The position numbers were made by a program, and so were the translations under genes. The notes under the pieces are model-generated. The model saw only the letters and a list, made by a program, of their open reading frames with translations, was not told where the DNA came from and made no database searches. Positions 5,152 through 14,077 of a stretch of DNA of 15,748 nucleotides are shown here, one piece after another. Every line of letters begins with the position of its first letter. The stretch's first letter is position 1. Origin of the DNA: Nitrospiria bacterium (GTDB taxonomy: Bacteria > Nitrospirota > CAKKRA01 > 9FT-COMBO-42-15); NCBI GenBank assembly GCA_919902475.1, contig CAKKRA010000279.1:1-15748 (forward strand), in the 5' to 3' direction.

Positions 5152-6624
5152 TTGGGTATTTCTGAAAAATATCTTGAATCAATTAAGGCGATCGTTTCAA
5201 AAAGAAGCGGGCTGAATCTGGAGGGAAAAAAAGGTCAAGGTTTACAGACTGCTGCCTCAACAGCATTTTCCGCTTCAGGCTTTAATACTATTGAGGATTA
5301 CATCTATTTTTTATCCACTCCTTCCTATCAATCAAGGGTTGAGTTGGATAAGCTTATATCTCTTCTTACTATAAAGGAGACCTATTTTTTCAGGGACAGT
5401 CATCAGTTTGATGTTTTAAGGAATTTTATACTTCCAGAGATTATAAATAAAAAAAGGACAGGAGACAAAAGAATAAAGATATGGAGCGCTGGCTGTGCAA
5501 CAGGGGAGGAGGCATATTCTATTGCAATTATCCTTTTTGAGCTTATTCCTGCAATTGCTTCATGGGATATCTCGCTTCTCGCAACTGATATAGATGCCGA
5601 CGCCTTGTCAAAGGCGCAGAAGGGTGAGTTCAGAAAATGGTCATTCAGGGGTGTTTCTGAGGATATGATAGAAAAATATTTTACTATTGAAGGCGATATT
5701 TACAGGATAAACGACAGCTTTAAAAAGATTATTGCCTTTTCAGCCTTGAACCTGAAGGAGGATAAATTCCCCTCTATACTTAATAAAACCGATGACATGG
5801 ATATTATAATATGCAGAAATGTTACGATATATTTCAGCAGAGAGGCTACAAATGAGGTGATTAACAAGTTTTATAATTCTCTTAATGAAGGCGGATATCT
5901 GTTGGTTGGTCATTCAGAGCACTTTTCTGAGTATTATAAAAAATTTGTAGTAAAGGCATTTCCGCATACCATAGTATATCAGAGGCTTGAAATACCGCTG
6001 CTTTCTCAGCAGCATGGCATTACAGCAGCTTATAAAGGGATTGTATTCAGAGATGTTTGTAAAGAGCCAGTAGCGGCAAAAGTAAAAGATTCAGAGGTTT
6101 TCACCTCTCTACGAAAGACTAATGACTCGGAAGAGACTGTTATCTTTCAAGAGGCAGCGCAGTTATTTAATGAGAATAAATATGACGAGGCTTCAGAAAG
6201 GCTTGTTGAGATATTGGAGTTAAATCCAAAAAATGCGAGGGCATGCGTAATGCTTGCCCAGATATCTGCAAACAGGGGAGATAAAGAGACTGCTCATAAA
6301 TGGTGCGAGGAGGCAATAAAGATTGATAACCTGTGCCTTGATGCATATTACCTTTTGTCATTAATCTTTCAGGATAACGGCGAATTAACAAAGGCAGCAT
6401 CATTACTAAAGAAGGTTGTATATATAAATCCCTCTTATGCGCTCGGTTATTTTGACCTTGGTATTATATACAAAAAACTGAATAAGAATACGGATGCAAG
6501 GAGGTATTTTGGAATTGCAAAGGAGCTCCTGATAAAAGAACCAAAGAAATCAGCAGAGCCTTTGGCTGATTCAGATGCTTCTGAACTTATAGAATTGATA
6601 GAAAAGGAGATAGTTACAATATAA
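5152..6624 (+). CDS. CheR-type chemoreceptor methyltransferase with C-terminal TPR repeats (WspC-like)
   Basis: This enzyme transfers methyl groups from SAM to glutamates of the partner chemoreceptor, tuning its sensitivity. The 490-residue protein has an all-helical CheR N-domain (about 5-85), including TIKETYFFRD (73-82). The Rossmann methyltransferase domain carries the SAM motif WSAGCATGEEAYS (111-123), LLATDIDADAL (142-151) and CRNVTIYFSRE (221-231). After a variable linker (about 280-325), residues about 328-465 form three or four TPR-like helix pairs (AAQLFNENKYDEAS, LNPKNARACVMLAQ, INPSYALGYFDLG). CheR-TPR fusions are typical of Wsp-type systems. The start is a TTG at 5152 preceded by AAGGTGA at close spacing; no in-frame ATG would keep the N-domain. 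The CheW gene follows after 2 bases. The substrate receptor is probably the MCP two genes downstream. Confidence 0.92.
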   Translation: MGISEKYLESIKAIVSKRSGLNLEGKKGQGLQTAASTAFSASGFNTIEDYIYFLSTPSYQSRVELDKLISLLTIKETYFFRDSHQFDVLRNFILPEIINKKRTGDKRIKIWSAGCATGEEAYSIAIILFELIPAIASWDISLLATDIDADALSKAQKGEFRKWSFRGVSEDMIEKYFTIEGDIYRINDSFKKIIAFSALNLKEDKFPSILNKTDDMDIIICRNVTIYFSREATNEVINKFYNSLNEGGYLLVGHSEHFSEYYKKFVVKAFPHTIVYQRLEIPLLSQQHGITAAYKGIVFRDVCKEPVAAKVKDSEVFTSLRKTNDSEETVIFQEAAQLFNENKYDEASERLVEILELNPKNARACVMLAQISANRGDKETAHKWCEEAIKIDNLCLDAYYLLSLIFQDNGELTKAASLLKKVVYINPSYALGYFDLGIIYKKLNKNTDARRYFGIAKELLIKEPKKSAEPLADSDASELIELIEKEIVTI

Positions 6625-6626
6625 AA

Positions 6627-7625
6627 ATGAACCGTTCCTTTATTACCATAATGATAGCAGAACAGCTTTACGGAATTGATTCACAAAATATTATAGAGGT
6701 AATACCTCTGCCTGAGATTATTCCTATCGGCAAATCTGCTGATTTTATTGAGGGTTTTATAAACCTTCGGGGCACCCTTATTCTTGTAATTAATATGCGC
6801 GAGGCGCTGGGATTAGAAAAGATTCCGCTGTCTATTAACAATTCTATTATTAATGTAGATATAAACGGTCTTCCTATAGGATTTGTTGTTGACAGTGTAA
6901 AGGATGTAGTATCTGTTTCAGAAGAGCAGATTACCAAGCCTTCTAAAAAGTGGAAGGGTATAGATATAAGATATATTTACGGTATAGTAAAAAGAGAGTC
7001 AGATTCCATCACCATACTTGATACAGAGTCTATTTTTAATGAAAAGGAAAAGAAGGTTATCATTGCATCCTCTAAAAAAATCACACAGAAAAATAATACC
7101 GCTGATTTAGCATCTTATAACGAGAGGGAGACGCTGAAGAAGAGGGCGGATGAATTCAGCAAGTCAATCTCTGGCATAGAGTCAGCAGGTGAAAATATGA
7201 GCGCAGTTATGTTCAGGGTCGGAAATGAAGACTATGCATTGGATGTAAAATATATTCTGCAGACCCAGAAATTGAAATATATTGCAAAGGTGCCGTCAAC
7301 ACCTGAATTTGTTGCAGGCGTAATGAATTTAGGCGGAACTATAATGCCGGTTATAGATATGAGGCTCTTTATCGGAGCGAAGAGGGATATCAGGAGGGAG
7401 AATCCTGTTCTTATCGTAGATATTAATAAGAATAGAATTGGGGCGATTGTTGATGAAATAAAGGATGTTGTAAATATACCTCTCAATGATGTAAAGCCTC
7501 CGTTAGAGTCTATAAGCGAGGCTAAAAGGCAGTACATATATGGAGAAACAATCATTAATGACAGGGTTGTGGTTATTTTAAAGGCAGATGAATTATTTTC
7601 GCAGTCAAGGCTTGGTATCGCTTGA
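6627..7625 (+). CDS. Tandem CheW-CheW coupling protein
   Basis: CheW proteins couple chemoreceptors to the CheA kinase in membrane-associated arrays. This 332-residue protein contains two CheW domains. The first spans about 3-145, with GFINLRGTLILVINMREALG at 43-62. The second spans about 190-328, with GVMNLGGTIMPVIDMRLFIG at 231-250. A charged, Lys-rich linker (about 146-189) joins them. The conserved Arg of the LRG motif is present in domain 1 (Arg48) but is Gly236 in domain 2. Wsp operons encode two separate CheW proteins (WspB and WspD); the fusion here could replace both. The ATG at 6627 lies 2 bases after the CheR-TPR stop, with AAGGAG inside the end of that gene as a somewhat distant ribosome binding site. 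Translational coupling is likely. Confidence 0.93.
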   Translation: MNRSFITIMIAEQLYGIDSQNIIEVIPLPEIIPIGKSADFIEGFINLRGTLILVINMREALGLEKIPLSINNSIINVDINGLPIGFVVDSVKDVVSVSEEQITKPSKKWKGIDIRYIYGIVKRESDSITILDTESIFNEKEKKVIIASSKKITQKNNTADLASYNERETLKKRADEFSKSISGIESAGENMSAVMFRVGNEDYALDVKYILQTQKLKYIAKVPSTPEFVAGVMNLGGTIMPVIDMRLFIGAKRDIRRENPVLIVDINKNRIGAIVDEIKDVVNIPLNDVKPPLESISEAKRQYIYGETIINDRVVVILKADELFSQSRLGIA

Positions 7626-7640
7626 GAAAGGAGAATAAAG

Positions 7641-9359
7641 GTGTTTAAAGGGAGATTAGATATAAAACTAATTGCAGTAATAGTGGTTACACTGTTAATC
7701 GGTTTTGGCGTTCAGGCGTTAATAAATATACAAAAGGAATACAAAGACCTGGAGGAGGAGCACTCAAAGAAGTTTTCACTCCTTGCAGGGTCTATTATTA
7801 AAACCATACAGAATAATATGGTTGAAGGAAGGGCAGATATTGCGCATCGTGTCTTTGAGGACTTAAAAACAGGATATGGTATTGAGAGCCTTGAGATAAT
7901 CAAGAATAAGGGTGCAGAGGCATTTACAGATTATGAGACCATTAACGATGTTATTAATAGGCTTGAGTCAGATGGAAAAAAAATAAATTCAGAGACATTG
8001 TCTGAGATTAAAAGGTTTCAGAATATTATTAAAGAAGAAAAGGAGAAGGGTGTTGTCAGAAAAGGCAAGGGTGCGAGGGAAATAGACCAAAGGGTTAAGG
8101 ATGTCCTGGATACAGGCAAGGAGCTTTCGTATCATGAAGAGACCGGAGGCAGGGAGCTGCATGTTTATCTCAAGCCTATATTTAATGACGGCAGATGTTA
8201 TAGATGCCATGGTTCAGAATATTCATTAAGGGGGGTATTGAGGGTCACAAGCTCCATGTCAGAGATTAACAAAAGGGTTGCTGAGAACAGGAACAGGATA
8301 TTGATTATATCCCTTCTTACTATCCTTCTAATTGGGGTAACCCTGAGGATTGCGCTTAACCGGCTTGTTGCTGTGCCAATAGGCAAGATTATTGAAACCC
8401 TTAAGGCAATTGCCTCAGGCGACCTTGCAAAAGAGGTAAAGATTGAATCAGATGATGAGATTGGAGAATTAGCAAAGTGGTTTAACAGGATGTCAAAGAA
8501 CATACCATTGGTGGAGATATTTAAGCAGATACGCGACAGTGTAAACAAGACGAGCATTGCTGCAAATGAGATTACTGCAGTGGCTACCCAATTAGAAAAG
8601 GGTGAAACAGAACAGGCTGCCTCTGTAAATGAGATTACAGCAACGGTTGAGGAGCTCAGCTCATCTGCAAAACAGGTGAATGAAAAGGCGGAGTCAGTTG
8701 CTGAACAATCTAAAGGGGCCCTTAAGATCGCATACGAAGGGCAGAAGGCAGTAAGCGCAACTATTGAAGAGATGAATAATATTAAAGATAAGGTTGAAAA
8801 GATAGCAGAGGATATACTTAATTTGAGCGAACAGACACAGCAGATAGGGACAATTATAAATACAGTTAATACTATTTCAGAGCAGACAAACATGCTCGCA
8901 TTAAATGCCTCTATTGAAGCTGCAAGGGCAGGGGAGCACGGAAAGGGCTTTGCGGTTGTAGCAGCAGAGGTAAGAAAGCTTGCAGATCTGAGCCAGAAGT
9001 CAACTGCAAAGATTGAAACACTGATTCGGGAGATTCAGACAGCGACTAATTCAACTGTTATGGCAACAGAGGAGGGCTCAAAAAGCGTTGATGCAGGCGT
9101 AAAAAAGGTGCTGCAGGCAGGCGATACTATAACATCTGTAATATCTACAACCAAAGAGACCTATGACTCAGTTCAGGGGATTGCTATTGCCTCAAGACAG
9201 CAGTCACTGGCAATTGAACAGGTGTCAGAGGCAATGACAGACATTAATCAGAGGATGAAGCAGACTGTGGCAAGTTCAAATGAGATGCTTCAGGCAGCAG
9301 AGTCATTAAGCATATTAGGAAAAGAGCTTCAGGAAATGGTGGGAAAATATAAGTTTTAG
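7641..9359 (+). CDS. Membrane chemoreceptor (MCP) with periplasmic c-type heme motif
   Basis: This 572-residue methyl-accepting chemoreceptor has one transmembrane helix at about 9-27, a periplasmic sensor region (about 30-218) and a second helix at about 219-238. A HAMP domain (239-291) and a long signalling coiled coil to the C-terminus follow. The sensor region ends with CYRCHG at 186-191 (bases 8196-8210 for CxxCH), the covalent heme c attachment motif, followed by LRGVLRV. This pattern is known from heme-binding sensor domains of Geobacter-type chemoreceptors and kinases. The cytoplasmic tip reads EQTNMLALNASIEAARAGEH (415-434), then GKGFAVVAAEVRKLA. Arms of about 140 residues on each side of the tip suggest the 40-heptad class used by Wsp-like systems. 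No C-terminal pentapeptide for CheR or CheB tethering is seen. The GTG start follows AAAGGAGAATAAAG. The likely stimulus is redox state or a heme ligand such as O2 or NO (inference). Confidence 0.93.
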   Translation: MFKGRLDIKLIAVIVVTLLIGFGVQALINIQKEYKDLEEEHSKKFSLLAGSIIKTIQNNMVEGRADIAHRVFEDLKTGYGIESLEIIKNKGAEAFTDYETINDVINRLESDGKKINSETLSEIKRFQNIIKEEKEKGVVRKGKGAREIDQRVKDVLDTGKELSYHEETGGRELHVYLKPIFNDGRCYRCHGSEYSLRGVLRVTSSMSEINKRVAENRNRILIISLLTILLIGVTLRIALNRLVAVPIGKIIETLKAIASGDLAKEVKIESDDEIGELAKWFNRMSKNIPLVEIFKQIRDSVNKTSIAANEITAVATQLEKGETEQAASVNEITATVEELSSSAKQVNEKAESVAEQSKGALKIAYEGQKAVSATIEEMNNIKDKVEKIAEDILNLSEQTQQIGTIINTVNTISEQTNMLALNASIEAARAGEHGKGFAVVAAEVRKLADLSQKSTAKIETLIREIQTATNSTVMATEEGSKSVDAGVKKVLQAGDTITSVISTTKETYDSVQGIAIASRQQSLAIEQVSEAMTDINQRMKQTVASSNEMLQAAESLSILGKELQEMVGKYKF

Positions 9360-9370
9360 CAGGGGAAAAT

Positions 9371-11569
9371 ATGGCTTTTAGCGATGAAGAATTTCAAAGG
9401 TTGATGGATATATTCAGGGATGAGGGCTCAGAGTATCTAAAGAGGCTCGGAGACTGCCTTCTCCATTTAGAGAAAGAGCCTAAGAATACAGCATTATTAG
9501 AAGAAATATTCAGAAATGCCCATAACCTTAAAGGCGCTGCAAGGATACTTGGTTTAACAGAGATAGCAAGGATAGCGCACGATCTTGAAAGCATCTTCAG
9601 CCTTGCAAAAGATGGAAAACTTGCCATAACCCCTGAGAGGATTGATGCTATAACAGAATCAATTGATGCAATAAGCAGCCTCTTAACAGCCGATGTAAAA
9701 GAAGAAGCAGCAGCAGATATTCATGAACCGGTTAAGCAGCATCAAGGGCTTACAAGAACGAAGGAGGCAAGACAGCAGACTCCTGTAAAATTTGGCAGAA
9801 GGGTGTCAGACAGTCAGTTTTTAAGCACTGTAAAGGTTTCAACCGAGAAGCTTGATAATATGATGAATCAGGTCGGCGAACTGCTAATATCAAAGATGAG
9901 GTTTGAGCAGAGAATGGATGAAACCAATTCACTCGCGGCTTTATGTGAAGGTTTAATAAAGGATATAAGCAGGCTCAAGAGGGAGGAGCTGCGGCTAAAG
10001 GGCATTAAAAAGACAAGGTCTTACACCAATCAGGATAAAAGAGGCGCTGAAATAGTTGAGAATGTCAGTGTGGGTTTGGCCAGATTGAATGACGAGCTGA
10101 CAAGATTTACATCAGACTTTTATGAGAATCAGATTGATTTAGGGATTGTTACAGGCGGCTTAGAGGAGAGTGTGAAGAATATCAGGATGCTGCCCCTTTC
10201 TACAATATTTGAGACGATGCCTAAGATGGTAAGGGATTTATCAAGAAAGCTGAGCAAAAAGGTTGATTTAAAAATGGAAGGCGAGACCATAGAGCTTGAT
10301 AAAAGGATACTCGAGGGGCTTAAAGACCCAATGGTTCATCTGATTACTAACTGCATTGACCACGGCATCGAACAGCCGGATGAGAGAAGAAAGGCAGGTA
10401 AGAATGAGGATGGGACAATAAATATAACTGCTGCTGCTGTTGGAGGGTATATAGAAATTGCAGTAGAAGATGACGGCAGAGGAATATCGGTTGATAAGAT
10501 AAAAGAGCGTGCGCTTAAGAATGGCCTTGTAACAGAGGATATGTTGTTAGGTCTGAGCAAAGAACAGCTTATTAATTTTGTATTTGAACCCGGCTTTTCC
10601 ACAAGCGATATAATTACTGATATATCAGGCAGGGGAGTCGGGATGGATATTGTTAAAAAAAATATTGGAGATCTGAACGGATTAATATCTATTCAGTCAG
10701 AATACGGTAAAGGCAGCAGAATCACAATCAGGGTTCCGCTTACATTAGTAACAGTAAGGGTTATCCTGATAGATATAAGCGGTGAGGTATGTGCGTTGCC
10801 AGAGACTGCTATTGACAGGATATTGAGCGTAAAAGAGGAGCAGATATTTACAATCGGCGACAGTGAGGTCTTTAGAGAAAGCGGTGATATCCTGCCAATA
10901 GGAAGGCTAAGTCATATACTCGGATTTTCAAAGAAAGAGGATGAGGATGCAGATAATGAATATCCTGCGATTATTATAGAAGGAGGCGAAAAGAAGGCCG
11001 CCTTTATTGTAGACAATATTATTGGCAGTGAGACAATAATATTAAAAAATCTTACATTTCCACTGACAAAGGTCAGAAATGTTTCAGGCGCTGCTTTGCT
11101 CGGTGACGGAAGGATAGCAATAGTCTTGAATCCAGCGGATATTATTGATTCAATGAAGGCTGTAAAGCCTCTGCCAATAAAAAAGGTTAAGGAAAGGGAG
11201 ATAGAAAAGAAATCTGTGCTGGTTGTGGACGATTCAATAACTACAAGGACTCTGGAGAAGAATATCTTAGAGTCATCAGGCTATGATGTTACACTGGCAG
11301 TTGACGGCCTTGATGCCTATAATAAATTACAGAATAAGGATTTTGATATTATTGTCCTTGATGTTCAGATGCCGAATATGGATGGATTTGCTTTTACAGA
11401 GAAAGCGCGTAATACGCAGGAATTCAGCAATATCCCAATAATATTAGTTACCTCGCTTGAAAGCGATGCTGATAAAAGGCGGGGGATTGAGGTTGGCGCA
11501 GACGCCTATATTGTGAAGAGGACATTTGACCAGAGCAATCTTTTGGAGACTATAAAGAGGCTGATTTAA
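9371..11569 (+). CDS. Hybrid chemotaxis-type histidine kinase CheA with C-terminal receiver (WspE-like)
   Basis: This 732-residue cytoplasmic kinase is controlled by the chemoreceptor array and donates phosphate to response regulators. Domains in order: HPt (1-105) with phospho-acceptor His51 in NAHNLKGAAR; a linker of about 45 residues with no obvious P2 domain; a dimerisation helix pair (about 152-260, LDNMMNQVGELLISK); and a HATPase domain with N-box HLITNCIDHGIEQPDERR (323-340), G1 EDDGRGI (366-372) and G2 GRGVGMDI (420-427). Then come a CheW-like P5 domain (about 455-600) and a receiver domain (614-732) with Asp619-Asp620, phospho-acceptor Asp664, Thr694 and Lys716. A receiver fused to CheA is the WspE pattern, where it may serve as a phosphate sink or in adaptation. 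The ATG at 9371 follows AGGGGA. The stop overlaps the cheB-like start by one base (TAATG). Confidence 0.95.
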   Translation: MAFSDEEFQRLMDIFRDEGSEYLKRLGDCLLHLEKEPKNTALLEEIFRNAHNLKGAARILGLTEIARIAHDLESIFSLAKDGKLAITPERIDAITESIDAISSLLTADVKEEAAADIHEPVKQHQGLTRTKEARQQTPVKFGRRVSDSQFLSTVKVSTEKLDNMMNQVGELLISKMRFEQRMDETNSLAALCEGLIKDISRLKREELRLKGIKKTRSYTNQDKRGAEIVENVSVGLARLNDELTRFTSDFYENQIDLGIVTGGLEESVKNIRMLPLSTIFETMPKMVRDLSRKLSKKVDLKMEGETIELDKRILEGLKDPMVHLITNCIDHGIEQPDERRKAGKNEDGTINITAAAVGGYIEIAVEDDGRGISVDKIKERALKNGLVTEDMLLGLSKEQLINFVFEPGFSTSDIITDISGRGVGMDIVKKNIGDLNGLISIQSEYGKGSRITIRVPLTLVTVRVILIDISGEVCALPETAIDRILSVKEEQIFTIGDSEVFRESGDILPIGRLSHILGFSKKEDEDADNEYPAIIIEGGEKKAAFIVDNIIGSETIILKNLTFPLTKVRNVSGAALLGDGRIAIVLNPADIIDSMKAVKPLPIKKVKEREIEKKSVLVVDDSITTRTLEKNILESSGYDVTLAVDGLDAYNKLQNKDFDIIVLDVQMPNMDGFAFTEKARNTQEFSNIPIILVTSLESDADKRRGIEVGADAYIVKRTFDQSNLLETIKRLI

Positions 11570-12606
11570 TGATAAAGGTGCTGATTGTAGATGATTCCAA
11601 TGTTTTTTCTGATATCCTTACAAAAATACTTCAATCTGATATTGATATAAAGGTTGTAGGCAGGGCTGTTGACGGCTTAGAGGCAGTGAATTTCGTTGAG
11701 CGGCTTAAACCCGATGTCATTACAATGGATATACAGATGCCTTTAATGAGCGGAGTGGAGGCAACAGAGGAGATAATGAGAAGGCATCCAACTCCAATAA
11801 TTATCCTCTCTTCTTATGTAAATAAAAGAGAGACAAAAGTCTGCTTTGACGCCCTGAAGGCAGGGGCAGTTGATGTAATGGAAAAACCTACAGGGAGGAC
11901 GCTTTTAGATTATCAGGAGATAGAGGACGAGCTGATAAAAAGAGTTAAGATTGCTGCTGGCGTAAAGGTGTTTTCGCATCTTAATTTGAGCAAGGGTTTA
12001 ACAGACCGAAGGCCTGCTATTCCAAAGGTTGTTGCAGCCAAAAAACAAAAGATAAAAATTATTGTGATTGGCGCTTCAACAGGCGGTCCGATTGCAATTA
12101 ATACCATTCTATCTGCTCTTCCGCCTGACTTTTCTGTGCCGTGCGTGGTTGTTCAGCATATTGCAAAGGGTTTCTTAGAGGGATTTGTTGACTGGCTGGG
12201 CAGGGAATGCAGAATAAAGGTAAAAATAGCCCTGCAAAATGAGCGCTTAGAAAGCGGTGTAGCCTATTTTCCGCCAGAAGATCATCATTTGGGTTTCTAT
12301 AAGAACAGCTTAATCCGGCTCTACAATGATCTGCCGCAAGATGGACACAGGCCTTCAATAACACTGATAATGAAGGCAGCAGCAGAGGTTTACGGCTCGG
12401 GTGTTTTGGGTGTTCTGCTTACTGGTATGGGGAGGGATGGCGCAGAAGGCCTTAAAGCTATCAAGGTTGCAGGCGGCAGGACAATTGCGCAGGATGAAGA
12501 GACATGTGCAGTATTCGGTATGCCAAAAGAGGCGATTGAGAACAATGCTGCTGACCATGTGCTACCCATTGACAAGATTGCAAAACAGATAATGAATATG
12601 GTTTAA
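11569..12606 (+). CDS. CheB-type receptor methylesterase response regulator (WspF-like)
   Basis: CheB removes receptor methyl esters, and deamidates Gln, when phosphorylated by CheA, giving adaptation feedback. The 345-residue protein has the standard two-domain layout. The receiver domain (1-120) has Asp8-Asp9, phospho-acceptor Asp54 in TMDIQMPLMSG, Ser81 and Lys106. The linker is basic. The catalytic domain (about 160-345) has Ser170 in GASTGGP, His197 in VVQHIAKGF and Asp290 in LTGMGRDGAEG, which form the Ser-His-Asp triad. Start and stop are unambiguous: the ATG overlaps the cheA stop by one base and the next gene starts 2 bases after the stop. In Wsp systems this protein sets receptor activity and so indirectly limits c-di-GMP synthesis. 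Confidence 0.96.
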   Translation: MIKVLIVDDSNVFSDILTKILQSDIDIKVVGRAVDGLEAVNFVERLKPDVITMDIQMPLMSGVEATEEIMRRHPTPIIILSSYVNKRETKVCFDALKAGAVDVMEKPTGRTLLDYQEIEDELIKRVKIAAGVKVFSHLNLSKGLTDRRPAIPKVVAAKKQKIKIIVIGASTGGPIAINTILSALPPDFSVPCVVVQHIAKGFLEGFVDWLGRECRIKVKIALQNERLESGVAYFPPEDHHLGFYKNSLIRLYNDLPQDGHRPSITLIMKAAAEVYGSGVLGVLLTGMGRDGAEGLKAIKVAGGRTIAQDEETCAVFGMPKEAIENNAADHVLPIDKIAKQIMNMV

Positions 12607-12608
12607 AT

Positions 12609-14057
12609 ATGCCAAATAAATTAATATTAATTGTAGAAGACAGCCGCACTCAGTTACAGGCCATTGAGATGAGCCTGAAAAAAGAGGGCTTTGCCGTAAT
12701 TACTGCAAAAGACGGGATTGAAGGGTATCATAAGGTAATTACAGAATCCCCTGATTTAATTATATCTGATATAAATCTTCCAGAATTAAACGGCTATCAA
12801 TTCTGCAGGCTTATAAAAAATGAAAATGCCACATCATATATACCTATTATACTGTTAACAAGCCTCGGCCAGAAGCAGGACAGGTTCTGGGGTTTAAAGG
12901 CAGGCGCAGACAGGTATATTCTAAAGGATACTTCAATGGATACCCTTGTAAAAGAGGTTAAAACCCTGATAGATGAAAAAAAAGGTAAGATAAAGCAGAA
13001 GCAGTCCCAATCAGCAGGCGCTGATATAAAGGATGCTACTATAATGTCAAGGGTGAATTATCTGTTTGACAAGCTGCTTTTTGAGTCAACAATAATGGGC
13101 GAGATTAAAAATCTTGCAACGTTGGTTAATGACAGGACAATGCTTTTAAATGAATTCTTTAAGATAATGACAGCGCTCTTTGATTATAAGGCATTAAGTT
13201 TTTTGATTTTATCTGGAGAGAATACAGTTTTATATCTTGATTTGAAAGAGAATATGCTGAGCGATGAGAATATTAAAACCATTAGAGATAATTGCTGCAT
13301 AGGCTTAGGGGAAGACAGGCAGCTTAAAGATATAAAGATTGAAATAATCAGCGGTATGGAATATAATAGTAAAAAAATGCATATGCCCTATTCTATAATT
13401 AGCAAACTAAATATACAGAAGGAGTGTCTCGGAAATATTTCCATATTTAATGACAAAGAATATGACATAAATAACAGAAACACCCTTACATTAATCGGGA
13501 ACGACCTGACAGTTGTTGTAAAGCTGATGCTTTTATACGAGGAGAATGAGAGGCTTTCTATTACAGATGGACTTACCAAAGCATATAACAGGCGCTATTT
13601 CAACACGCAGATTGAAAAGGAGTTTGAAAAGGCAAAGAGGTATAATTCAAAACTGGCTCTTATAATGCTTGACATTGACCATTTTAAGTTATTAAATGAT
13701 AATTACGGTCATCAGCAGGGCGACATGATTTTAATCCATTTGGCCAGGATATTGAAGGACAACGTGAGAAATATAGACCTTATTGCAAGATACGGCGGCG
13801 AGGAATTTGCTGTCCTGATGTCAGGTTCGGACAAAAAAGAGGGTGCTATTGTTGCAGAGAAGCTAAGGAAAAAGATTGAAGCGTATCCATTCCAGGCATT
13901 GCAAAAAGGCGCAGGCCCTTTAAAATCAACAATAAGTCTTGGTGTTGCAGAGTATTCTGCTGACATGAATTCAACTGATGACTTAATAAAATCTGCTGAC
14001 AGTGTGCTGTATAAGGCAAAAGAAGACGGAAGAAACAGGGTGAAGGTGCATGAATAG
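12609..14057 (+). CDS. Receiver-GGDEF diguanylate cyclase response regulator (WspR-like output)
   Basis: This protein makes cyclic di-GMP from two GTP when its receiver is phosphorylated. The 482-residue chain has a receiver domain (1-122) with Asp11, phospho-acceptor Asp54 in ISDINLPELNG, Thr84 and Lys106. A central region of about 175 residues (about 135-310) follows, and its alternating strand/helix pattern looks GAF-like. The GGDEF domain (about 315-482) has LTKAYNRRYF, DIDHFKLLNDNYGH and an active-site GGEEF at 396-400. The I-site for product inhibition is intact: RNID (387-390) lies five residues before GGEEF. WspR itself is about 347 residues, so the central region is an addition relative to that homologue. 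It is the only dedicated output protein in the cluster. It begins 2 bases after the CheB gene, without a strong Shine-Dalgarno site, so coupled translation is likely. Confidence 0.94.
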   Translation: MPNKLILIVEDSRTQLQAIEMSLKKEGFAVITAKDGIEGYHKVITESPDLIISDINLPELNGYQFCRLIKNENATSYIPIILLTSLGQKQDRFWGLKAGADRYILKDTSMDTLVKEVKTLIDEKKGKIKQKQSQSAGADIKDATIMSRVNYLFDKLLFESTIMGEIKNLATLVNDRTMLLNEFFKIMTALFDYKALSFLILSGENTVLYLDLKENMLSDENIKTIRDNCCIGLGEDRQLKDIKIEIISGMEYNSKKMHMPYSIISKLNIQKECLGNISIFNDKEYDINNRNTLTLIGNDLTVVVKLMLLYEENERLSITDGLTKAYNRRYFNTQIEKEFEKAKRYNSKLALIMLDIDHFKLLNDNYGHQQGDMILIHLARILKDNVRNIDLIARYGGEEFAVLMSGSDKKEGAIVAEKLRKKIEAYPFQALQKGAGPLKSTISLGVAEYSADMNSTDDLIKSADSVLYKAKEDGRNRVKVHE

Positions 14058-14077
14058 ATTTGAAAGGGGATTGATAG

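Noticed and set aside
8198..8893. 231-codon open frame on the minus strand opposite the chemoreceptor
   Set aside because: It lies wholly within the MCP gene, has no recognisable domain or ribosome binding site, and is explained by the low-complexity Ala/Glu/Ser codon pattern of the coiled coil.
12401..12592. 63-codon + strand frame inside the CheB gene
   Set aside because: Out-of-frame shadow within the conserved CheB catalytic domain, with no domain of its own.
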